Shown: positions 1 to 4,335, numbered from the stretch's first letter. The stretch is DNA of 5,432 nt from Deinococcus ruber (GCF_014648095.1 NZ_BMQL01000110.1:1-5432), one strand, 5' to 3'. A program made the numbers and translations. Notes: generated by a model from the sequence alone, not told the origin.

Positions 1-119
1 AAAAAAAAGAGGGCTCCTCTTTATATGCCAAAGGCTGAAATCTGGGACAAAGGTGTAAGGCTTAGAGGAGCGTCAGTAGCTCTAGACCAACGCCTGCGAG
101 CGTACCGCGAGTATTTTCG
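1..119. repeat. Left copy of the 119-bp end overlap (circular contig)
   Basis: This stretch, from the run of eight A to the end of GAGTATTTTCG, is identical to 5314-5432. A coding frame (rep) runs through the second copy and continues without a break beyond the first. This is what a circular molecule cut open by an assembler looks like, with an overlap equal to a k-mer length; 119 is a k value used by common metagenome assemblers. The true molecule is therefore 5313 bp, and one of the two copies should be dropped. A genuine terminal direct repeat of a linear phage or a tandem duplication is possible in principle but less likely, given the exact length and the plasmid-type gene content. Confidence 0.95.
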
Positions 120-360
120 GCAGCATGACCGAGAGGCAATAGAGGCACAGTATTGGGACGCGCCCACGCTCAGAGAGCTTGCTGAGGCTCAGGCACCCGA
201 TATAGATAATGTGTTAGTGGTGTCCAAAAATCCCCTTAGAACTGCGTCTCACACACATAAAAAGTCTGTTTCTGTTTTCCGACAACTCCCACGCTCTGTG
301 GGTCTACGCTCTCTAACGCTGCCGAGTAGCCAGGCGGTGAATGTCTCCATGCCACCTTGA
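1..360 (+). CDS. rep: Rep, 3' part (residues 237-355); not a separate gene
   Basis: The frame is open from base 1 (AAA AAA AAG AGG) and continues directly from the gene starting at 4606. The ATG at 25-27 is codon 245 of rep and has no Shine-Dalgarno of its own, so calling a 111-aa gene here would be an artefact of the cut. The segment up to about residue 310 is charged and helix-prone (RLRAYREYF, AIEAQYWDAPTLRELAE). The last 45 residues are Ser/Arg/Pro-rich, look disordered and resemble nothing I know; they could be a spacer or the result of an old frameshift. Base composition here is GC-richer than in the first two thirds of rep. A small CCCAC/GTGGG hairpin lies at 288-302. Confidence 0.8.
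   Translation, partial: KKKRAPLYMPKAEIWDKGVRLRGASVALDQRLRAYREYFRQHDREAIEAQYWDAPTLRELAEAQAPDIDNVLVVSKNPLRTASHTHKKSVSVFRQLPRSVGLRSLTLPSSQAVNVSMPP
6..22 (+). other. A8 run with dnaX-like slippery heptamer and adjoining hairpin inside rep
   Basis: In the rep frame, bases 1-9 read AAA AAA AAG, which contains A-AAA-AAG in the phase used for -1 frameshifting in E. coli dnaX. Bases 6-12 (AAAGAGG) and 16-22 (CCTCTTT) form a perfect 7-bp stem with a GCT loop. A -1 shift would add nine residues (EGSSLYAKG) and stop at 36-38, giving a 248-aa Rep that keeps the HUH and Tyr motifs but lacks the C-terminal domain. The stem overlaps the slippery site rather than sitting 5-8 bases downstream as in known cases, so function is uncertain. 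The A8 run could also allow transcript slippage. Confidence 0.35.
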
Positions 361-387
361 CTCAATAGGGATGCTTGGAGACAGATA

Positions 388-410
388 GCTAGAAAGAGAT
401 TCTAGCGGAG
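388..410 (+). promoter_or_regulatory. Hairpin touching the Shine-Dalgarno of the nuclease-like gene
   Basis: GCTAGAA (388-394) and TTCTAGC (400-406) form a perfect 7-bp stem with a five-base loop. The Shine-Dalgarno GGAG (407-410) starts at the very next base, seven bases before the ATG at 418. A hairpin in the same position precedes rep. It may limit ribosome access or stabilise the downstream message. No convincing promoter was found between the rep stop and this point, so the gene may be co-transcribed with rep. Confidence 0.5.
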
Positions 411-417
411 CGATAAT

Positions 418-945
418 ATGAATAAGACTTATTACGATAAGGAGCGTTTCTTAGTAGACTATGCAATAGGACTAATCGGGGAGAATAGATTTAAGGATTA
501 TATTACAAGTTGTAGTGGATACTTTATATATAATCTTGATATGGAAAACAAAATTCAACCAGACTTTGACAGTATTACTTATAACTTGATTGAAAAGGAG
601 CTTGTTCGCTGGGAAATCAAAACAGATAGAGCCAAGACGCCAAATATTGCAGTACAAGTACACTCTAGCTCTAAAAAAGATACAGCTATGAGAATTCCCG
701 GCTTCGATTGCTCTTTAAATGCTGGAGTATTTAGAACTTTATCTGATAAGTTTGCTACATATCATGTGAACTCCGATACCTTTTATATAGCCGATACGGT
801 TAAGTTGCAAAGCTATATTCTAAATACTCCTAGACTTAAAAGCATATTAGCCAACAAGTACAAAAGTGAGCAGACAGGCGTTGTCTTGATTCCTATGAGT
901 GAGTGGTCTAACATAGGAGAGATAGTTAGGTTATCAGATATATAA
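418..945 (+). CDS. Putative PD-(D/E)XK-fold nuclease, 175 aa
   Basis: The start ATG is supported by GGAG seven bases upstream. Residues 48-68 carry the signature of the PD-(D/E)XK fold: P48-D49 in KIQPDFDS, then a strand ending W65-E66-I67-K68 (E-x-K), followed by NIAVQV, where Q80 could be the next conserved position. In this fold the D, E and K bind a metal ion and catalyse phosphodiester cleavage. The later part (FYIADTVKLQSYI, about 122-134, and GVVLIPMSEW, about 154-163) resembles the 'function as display strand, then LIP' ending common in phage and mobile-element members. No signal peptide or membrane segment is visible. The gene is AT-rich compared with the winged-helix gene, suggesting a separate origin. 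It could be a Holliday-junction-like, restriction-like or toxin nuclease; I do not recognise the specific family. It is followed after 24 bases by a small gene in the same direction. Confidence 0.7.
   Translation: MNKTYYDKERFLVDYAIGLIGENRFKDYITSCSGYFIYNLDMENKIQPDFDSITYNLIEKELVRWEIKTDRAKTPNIAVQVHSSSKKDTAMRIPGFDCSLNAGVFRTLSDKFATYHVNSDTFYIADTVKLQSYILNTPRLKSILANKYKSEQTGVVLIPMSEWSNIGEIVRLSDI
524..541 (+). other. Possible double-strand-origin nick site (weak)
   Basis: TCTTGATA at 534-541 equals the core nick sequence of pC194/pUB110-type origins (cleaved in CTTG/ATA), the same family suggested for Rep here. It is directly preceded by the 10-bp palindrome TTATATATAA (524-533). It lies inside the nuclease-like coding sequence, and a second TCTTGATA occurs on the opposite strand at 5146-5153 inside rep, so chance is a serious alternative. 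Confidence 0.25.
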
Positions 946-969
946 ATCGAAAATTATTCAGGTGAAACT

Positions 970-1128
970 ATGAAAACAACCGCTAAGTTAACTCAGAAAC
1001 CCGGAAAGCCCATGAAAGATACGGTAACTATTAGTAATGGCAATGAGAATATAAAGACAGAATACGTCCAGAAAGACGGGAAATGGCAGAAATCAGGAAA
1101 CATAGAATATAGTAAAACCAGTAAATGA
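970..1128 (+). CDS. Small hypothetical protein, 52 aa, partner of the nuclease-like gene
   Basis: ATG 970 is preceded by AGGTGA (960-965), a strong Shine-Dalgarno at short spacing, and the frame closes with TGA at 1126-1128. The product is basic and hydrophilic: MKTTAKLTQKPGKPMKDTV at the start, then a likely beta hairpin (TEYVQKDGKWQKSG) and a lysine/serine-rich end. It has no signal peptide, no membrane segment and no cysteine. It starts 24 bases after the nuclease-like gene and is followed by a terminator eight bases after its stop, so the two form an operon. A small protein beside a nuclease could be an inhibitor (antitoxin or immunity) or an accessory DNA-binding factor; nothing in the sequence decides this. 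Confidence 0.65.
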   Translation: MKTTAKLTQKPGKPMKDTVTISNGNENIKTEYVQKDGKWQKSGNIEYSKTSK

Positions 1129-1135
1129 GATTAAA

Positions 1136-1162
1136 AGAGCCGCACTCTTTAAGTGTGGCTCT
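1136..1162. terminator. Bidirectional intrinsic terminator
   Basis: AGAGCCGCACT (1136-1146) and AGTGTGGCTCT (1152-1162) form an 11-bp stem with a single G-U pair and a five-base loop, eight bases after the stop of the 52-aa gene. On the minus strand the stem is followed by TTTTAATCT, a good tail; on the plus strand the tail (GGTTCATCT) is poor. It can end the rightward nuclease operon and insulate it from leftward transcripts coming from the secreted-protein gene. Confidence 0.75.
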
Positions 1163-1526
1163 GGTTCATCTAACCCTTGTGTGTTTTATATAGTGTTCTC
1201 TAAATTAGCTTTTGTTTCATACTTTTATGTCTTTTGCCCCTAATATATTGGCTTTGTTTCATTTTTCTTATATTCAGATTCAGTCTGTTTATTTCTTGTA
1301 GTAGAGAGCTACTGCGTACGCTTGAGCAACGATAGGTCAACTCTCAGAGCCTCGAAATGCCTCCTCAAAGAGGGGTTAAGAATAGGAACAAAGCCGGGTC
1401 AGAGGCTATTACGACTTTCGCACTAACAAATTTCAGTGCGACTGTTATAAGTTAAAAATCATAAGAATTTATACTCATGGCGTAATTAGATTTTGGCACA
1501 AAGCATGGCACAGCAGAGTACATATA
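1163..1526. other. Non-coding stretch: T-rich half then folded half (possible origin element or RNA)
   Basis: No supported gene lies in these 364 bases; two short frames (24 and 32 codons) lack ribosome binding sites. Bases 1163-1300 are T-rich on the plus strand and contain TTTGTTTCAT twice, at 1211-1220 and 1253-1262, exactly 42 bp apart. Bases 1300-1445 hold several inverted repeats: AGTAG/CTACT (1300-1313), the palindrome GCGTACGC (1314-1321), CTCCTC-AAA-GAGGGG (1361-1375) nested inside AGCCTC (1348-1353) with GAGGCT (1402-1407), and TCGCACT (1418-1424) with AGTGCGA (1435-1441). TGGCACA is repeated at 1494 and 1506. A folded non-coding stretch in a rolling-circle plasmid could be the single-strand origin, but no known conserved origin motif was recognised. 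A structured RNA or a protein-binding site is also possible. Confidence 0.4.
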
Positions 1527-1991
1527 CTATGGATTAGCCTTTGCATAGTCAGCAGCCAGTCCATCTATTAGCCCCCCTATGCCTTGCGTAATCGCTTGTG
1601 ATAACGAATAGCCGGTCTTGTTATCTCCTGCTAAGCTACCTCTATCATAAATAGAAACGTATCCTGGCAACAGGTTAGTCCTGTAGAGAATTAAGCCATA
1701 ATCGTATCCCGTAAAGGTTGCAGTAAAAGCTAGTGCGCTTGCTCTAAAATAAATCTCTGTATCGTTTGGCTTGCAGGTACTAGAGAAAGGCACTCTGTAT
1801 GCAGTAAGCTTGGTTATAGCTGTATCATAAATGTCCGTCTTTAGGGAAGGCGCAAGAGAGTCTAAAGTAGAAGATAGAGTCATGGAATTTTTAGTAAAGC
1901 AAAAGGAAACCCCTTTGAGATTATCTGGGCCAAAATTAGCTGCTGAAACGGTAGAACCCCACACGAGCAACAGAAGAATCAAGCCTCTCAT
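1527..1991 (-). CDS. Small secreted protein with Sec signal peptide, 154 aa
   Basis: The frame is open up to 2060, but the start chosen is ATG at 1991 because it begins a textbook signal peptide: MRG, a hydrophobic core (LILLLLVWGSTV), then SA-A at residues 16-18 as the likely signal peptidase I site. A GGGGG run lies just upstream, four bases before the ATG, as a plausible Shine-Dalgarno. The mature protein of about 137 aa has two cysteines (FCFTKNS and STCKPND), which could form a disulfide, and alternating aromatic and small residues (YFRASALAFTATFTGYDYGLILY) suggesting beta structure. It should be exported to the periplasm or outside. I do not recognise a family, and function is unknown. 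Transcription runs leftward toward the terminator at 1136-1162. The gene is divergent from the ribbon-helix-helix gene, and their shared upstream region is about 86 bp. Confidence 0.7.
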   Translation of the reverse strand: MRGLILLLLVWGSTVSAANFGPDNLKGVSFCFTKNSMTLSSTLDSLAPSLKTDIYDTAITKLTAYRVPFSSTCKPNDTEIYFRASALAFTATFTGYDYGLILYRTNLLPGYVSIYDRGSLAGDNKTGYSLSQAITQGIGGLIDGLAADYAKANP

Positions 1992-2008
1992 AAAACCCCC
2001 ATGTAGCT

Positions 2009-2032
2009 TTAGGTCACGTAATAGGCACCTAA
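2009..2032. promoter_or_regulatory. Inverted repeat in the divergent upstream region
   Basis: TTAGGT (2009-2014) and ACCTAA (2027-2032) are perfect inverted halves, 12 bases apart, between the secreted-protein start at 1991 and the divergent gene at 2078. The position suits an operator that controls either gene, perhaps bound by the ribbon-helix-helix product next to it. Short arms, so chance is possible. Confidence 0.3.
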
Positions 2033-2065
2033 GCGCTTTCTGGCTTGTGTAACACTCCAAAAATG

Positions 2066-2071
2066 TAGCCT
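2066..2071 (+). promoter_or_regulatory. TANNNT -10 element of a likely leaderless promoter
   Basis: TAGCCT lies six bases before ATG 2078 and there is no Shine-Dalgarno before that ATG. A -10 element in this position places the transcript start at or next to the start codon. The -35 region is weak (TTGTGT at 2045-2050, spacing 15). An in-frame stop at 2066-2068 (the TAG of this same element) excludes any upstream start. Confidence 0.5.
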
Positions 2072-2077
2072 AAGTCT

Positions 2078-2551
2078 ATGCCAAATCCCGAGAACCTAAA
2101 ACTCATTGACCGTCTTGGAGACAACGAAAAGACGGCTGTATACCGTGTCAGAGCGCCAAAAGCTGTCCATGACTGGTACGAGAAAATGAATTCCTCAGAG
2201 CGCGGTCAACTGCTTGAGAGAGTGATGTTATCAGGTGTTACACACAACTTTGCGCCACAAAAAGAGAAGGAATCTGTCTCAGACGGGAAAAAGGACAATA
2301 ATACTATTCCTACGGGTGTAACACGACTAAAAGTCGTATCTCAAGTTGTCCCACAAAGGCTCAAGAATAAGCTCAGATGGGAGCCGAGCAGGTATATAGA
2401 TTTAGAGAAAGTCCTGTCTCAGACGCAAGAAATACGACTCGACCGAGCAAATGGAAAAGTAGTGTGGAGGACTGACGACGGTGCGCCGATACGAAAGGAC
2501 ACGGTGAAAGCTCTCTACAGCGCTGGTGTCTTGTTGCCTATAAGTATATGA
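2078..2551 (+). CDS. Putative ribbon-helix-helix DNA-binding protein, 157 aa
   Basis: Residues 20-52 (AVYRVRAPKAV, then HDWYEKMNSSERGQLLERVM) fit the strand-helix-helix order of the CopG/Arc/MetJ fold: a short strand with alternating basic residues, a helix, a turn around N38-S39-S40, then a second helix. Such proteins bind DNA as dimers and on plasmids usually act in copy control, partition or antitoxin roles. A lysine-rich linker (61-78) follows, then a C-terminal part (82-157) with LKVVSQVV, EIRLDRANGKVVWRTDDG and DTVKALYSAG, which I do not recognise. The start is the only ATG after an in-frame stop and is probably leaderless. The coding sequence contains CTGTCTCAGACG twice (2274-2285 and 2414-2425) in different frames. 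The gene ends 20 bases from the end of a convergent gene. The fold call is from pattern only and is moderate. Confidence 0.7.
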   Translation: MPNPENLKLIDRLGDNEKTAVYRVRAPKAVHDWYEKMNSSERGQLLERVMLSGVTHNFAPQKEKESVSDGKKDNNTIPTGVTRLKVVSQVVPQRLKNKLRWEPSRYIDLEKVLSQTQEIRLDRANGKVVWRTDDGAPIRKDTVKALYSAGVLLPISI

Positions 2552-2571
2552 ATATGCTTGTTCAGGGTGCC

Positions 2572-2928
2572 TTAGTCTTCATAAGCGATAGAGCCTTTCA
2601 TATAATCTCGTCTCTTGGCTCGCCAATCCTCCTCACTCATAAGACCAACTTTGCTAGGAGAAAAAGCGGGATACTTGACCACAGCACGCCTTAACTCTTT
2701 TGTCTTACAGTTTAGAGAGCACACCCCACAGCGTTGACATATAAGATAATCGCATCCTGTACAAGCCAGTTCACTAAAGATGCCTGAGCAAATGATGCAC
2801 TTAAACTTTCCTACTGTGTGAACTCTTCTAGCGTACGGAGTTTCTGGTATAGGAGGTGCTGAGTTTCGTCTCTCTTGAATGGCTAACTGGTGCGCTCTCT
2901 CCGCTGCCTTGTTGCCTTTTTTGCTCAT
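2572..2928 (-). CDS. Eight-cysteine putative zinc-binding protein, 118 aa
   Basis: Starting from ATG 2928 the protein has eight cysteines in about 30 residues: CxxC (KCIIC), CxxC (CTGC), CxxC (CQRC), then a Cys after two more residues and a last Cys three residues further on (GVCSLNC). That is enough for two zinc sites and resembles treble-clef, RING-like or double zinc-ribbon modules. The flanks are basic: SKKGNKAAERAHQLAIQERR before and KELRRAVVKY, WRAKRRDY after, so nucleic-acid binding is likely. There is no signal peptide. GTG at 2937 is an alternative start giving 121 aa; an in-frame TAA just upstream excludes longer forms. The gene converges on the ribbon-helix-helix gene and is divergent from the winged-helix gene. 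I do not recognise a named family. Function unknown, probably an accessory DNA- or RNA-binding factor. Confidence 0.7.
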   Translation of the reverse strand: MSKKGNKAAERAHQLAIQERRNSAPPIPETPYARRVHTVGKFKCIICSGIFSELACTGCDYLICQRCGVCSLNCKTKELRRAVVKYPAFSPSKVGLMSEEDWRAKRRDYMKGSIAYED

Positions 2929-2937
2929 GTGGCTCAC

Positions 2938-2943
2938 ATTTTA
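2938..2943 (-). promoter_or_regulatory. Candidate -10 (TAAAAT) for the eight-cysteine gene
   Basis: On the minus strand TAAAAT ends nine bases before ATG 2928. A transcript from it would have almost no leader, like the TAGCCT element before the ribbon-helix-helix gene. No good -35 hexamer was seen 16-18 bases upstream. Confidence 0.35.
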
Positions 2944-3012
2944 CGCTGCATCTCAAATCTGTGCTGTGAAAATTGTTTTGCAAGACGCAAAAGCCTGCTA
3001 GACTCCGCGTAG

Positions 3013-3100
3013 TTTCTGCCTTGTACAAAACGCAGAAAGCTCCCTCCGTCGCCAAACTTGGGGAGCTTTCTTAAAGGGCAGAAACGGAAATTCATCCGTT
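3013..3100 (+). promoter_or_regulatory. Overlapping inverted repeats at the 5' end of the winged-helix gene
   Basis: TTTCTGC (3013-3019) can pair with GCAGAAA at 3032-3038 or with a second copy at 3078-3084. The first copy overlaps AGAAAGCTCCC (3034-3044), which pairs perfectly over 11 bp with GGGAGCTTTCT (3061-3071). AACGGA (3083-3088) and TCCGTT (3095-3100) form a third stem. Pairing of the first stem and the 11-bp stem excludes each other, as in an attenuator. The candidate TTG start (3058-3060) lies in the loop of the 11-bp stem. It may be a regulatory leader, an operator cluster or part of an origin. Confidence 0.45.
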
Positions 3101-4164
3101 CCGATGCTGTGAGTCTACCCGATTTACAGCGCCGGGAAAAGTGTAGGCCACACTTGCGAACCCGTTTACTGTCTGAAGTTCTTGCCTCTGCTCGCACTGC
3201 TGTTCTTTCCAGAGGCTTAGAGACTCCCCTAGAAATCTCCCTAAAAATTGCTGAGGGTAATTCCACCCTCAAGACGCTGCAAGCCGTTCCAGAGGCTTAC
3301 AGTGCCAAGAGCTATGCACCTAGTACCCTAACGGTCAACGCACATCGAGCGTTTGCAACTGCTGAGGCTGTCAGAGGTTCTGTTAAGCTCACTCGCGGGG
3401 CCGCAAAACTCTGGGCACTAGTTCACGACCTGGGCGTACGAGCTGCTGAGGGTCGCAAGTATCACCAGAACGCCTCACAGGTGGTTATCAGCTTGCCGCA
3501 GTCTCTCGCGGCGTGGGGCCTCGACTACACCGACCGTCATGTTAGGAACCTGCAAGCAGAGCTTGAATCTGCTGGGCTATGCGCTGCTCATGCCTTTGCC
3601 GCAGTCGTAGAGGGAAAGAACATGTGGGCCTCTACACTCTGGGCTATCAAGCTCACGACCAGGGCGACGACACCACACCTTACGTCTGAGGATTTCGCCC
3701 ACAAGTGGCGAGATTTCGCCGCAGACCTAAAGGCTAAAAACACTGTACAGCACATGATTTCCGGTCTATATACAAGCCCTGTGATAGAGAAACAGATTGT
3801 TCTACGTGACGTGGTGACGTTAGGGAAATTCAACCTCTCTTTATCCCGTTATCTTTTAGAGCGGAAAACCGAGAAATTCTCCCTGCAGGACAGCATTTAT
3901 CGTCTAACCTTACTCACCGACTGTCACGGGAACGAGCGCCAGAAGACCGTAGAGGAGCTAGCGCTTAGTATCGCAGCAGCCTTGAATGATACTCACTCGT
4001 TCGCCTGGTGGTGTAAGAGGCTATGGGCCTGTATCGGTTCTTGGGAGTCAGTTGGGATGCTACAAGCCGCTCTAGGACGGCTAAAAACGGATTTGGACGA
4101 GTGGCGAGAACTCCGAAATGGCGCAGCGTTGTTTAATTTCCGTAACCAAGCCAAAAATCCATAG
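3058..4164 (+). CDS. Putative winged-helix DNA-binding protein, 368 aa; possible accessory initiator or regulator
   Basis: A long, clearly coding frame without an early ATG. Two starts are possible: TTG 3058 (368 aa, no Shine-Dalgarno) and GTG 3109 (351 aa, also none). The frame is blocked upstream by TAG at 3010. Residues about 111-199 fit a winged helix: helix 1 (LTRGAAKLWALVHDLGVRAA), a short strand and helix (QVVISLPQSLAAWGL), a recognition helix (TDRHVRNLQAELESAGL) and a wing pair (AAHAFAAVV, then MWASTLWAIKL). The C-terminal 170 residues are helical with a Trp/Cys-rich segment (FAWWCKRLWACIGSW, 315-329). Such proteins on plasmids are often initiators, copy-control or partition factors. 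I recognise no specific family. It sits alone, divergent from the eight-cysteine gene, and is followed by the hairpin-rich stretch before the rep operon. The gene looks GC-richer than the nuclease cassette. Confidence 0.75.
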   Translation: MGSFLKGQKRKFIRSDAVSLPDLQRREKCRPHLRTRLLSEVLASARTAVLSRGLETPLEISLKIAEGNSTLKTLQAVPEAYSAKSYAPSTLTVNAHRAFATAEAVRGSVKLTRGAAKLWALVHDLGVRAAEGRKYHQNASQVVISLPQSLAAWGLDYTDRHVRNLQAELESAGLCAAHAFAAVVEGKNMWASTLWAIKLTTRATTPHLTSEDFAHKWRDFAADLKAKNTVQHMISGLYTSPVIEKQIVLRDVVTLGKFNLSLSRYLLERKTEKFSLQDSIYRLTLLTDCHGNERQKTVEELALSIAAALNDTHSFAWWCKRLWACIGSWESVGMLQAALGRLKTDLDEWRELRNGAALFNFRNQAKNP

Positions 4165-4330
4165 CTTTCGACACGTAGCGGTTCATATCGAAAGTAAGCT
4201 CCAGCAGCGCTAGGAGCGTAAAAAACGTTATTTAAGCTTGCCTAGCTATATAACGGAATTTACTGTTATTCGTCTTTTTAATTAATAAATAGAGGCGTAT
4301 AGCCTATAGTCAATAAGGGCTATTGACTGT
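4165..4330. other. Stem-loop cluster upstream of the replication operon; candidate origin region
   Basis: Between the winged-helix stop and the rep-operon promoter there are four inverted repeats: CTTTCGA (4165-4171) with TCGAAAG (4188-4194); GCTCCAGC (4198-4205) with GCT-A-GGAGC (4209-4217, one bulged A); CGTTAT (4226-4231) with ATAACG (4250-4255); and AGTCAATA (4308-4315) with TATTGACT (4321-4328), an 8-bp stem with a five-base AGGGC loop. An AT-rich patch (TTTTTAATTAATAAAT, 4275-4290) lies between the last two. No gene fits here. Double-strand origins of rolling-circle plasmids typically combine a hairpin with a nick site and lie just upstream of rep, so this is the best positional candidate, although no known nick sequence was found in it. 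The first stem may instead help end the winged-helix transcript. Confidence 0.45.
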
Positions 4331-4335
4331 TCGGC

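Noticed and set aside
25..360. A separate 111-aa gene starting at ATG 25
   Set aside because: The frame is open upstream through the join to 4606, and the ATG has no ribosome binding site. It is the C-terminal part of Rep.
472..663. 63-codon minus-strand frame
   Set aside because: It lies wholly inside the nuclease-like gene and has no supporting ribosome site or family features.
1227..1301. 24-aa hydrophobic peptide (possible small membrane toxin)
   Set aside because: No Shine-Dalgarno and no leaderless-type -10 at the right distance; the hydrophobicity follows from the T-rich DNA.
1401..1407. AGAGGCT occurring about six times on both strands as a possible uptake or binding word
   Set aside because: Copies are scattered, mostly inside genes, without spacing or flanking conservation; with thousands of possible 7-mers one such excess is expected.
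1357..1455. 32-codon frame in the folded non-coding stretch
   Set aside because: No ribosome binding site, and it overlaps several inverted repeats that better explain the sequence.
1418..1460. dif/Xer-like recombination site near TTATAAGTTAAA
   Set aside because: The two arms do not match the 11-6-11 layout of Xer sites, and no recombinase is encoded.
1494..1512. TGGCACA repeat as a sigma-54 promoter
   Set aside because: The -24 like TGGCAC is present but no TTGC element follows at the needed spacing.
1831..2052. 73-codon plus-strand frame
   Set aside because: It is antisense to the secreted-protein gene, has no ribosome binding site, and its product resembles nothing.
1992..2060. N-terminal extension of the secreted protein to 2060
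   Set aside because: It would bury the signal peptide 23 residues inside the protein and overlaps the divergent promoter region; ATG 1991 fits better.
2828..3272. Two minus-strand frames (75 and 112 codons) over 2828-3272
   Set aside because: They overlap the eight-cysteine gene and the start of the winged-helix gene; the products are Ser/Arg-rich shadow translations without initiation signals.
3588..3833. 81-codon minus-strand frame
   Set aside because: Fully antisense to the winged-helix gene, with no ribosome binding site.
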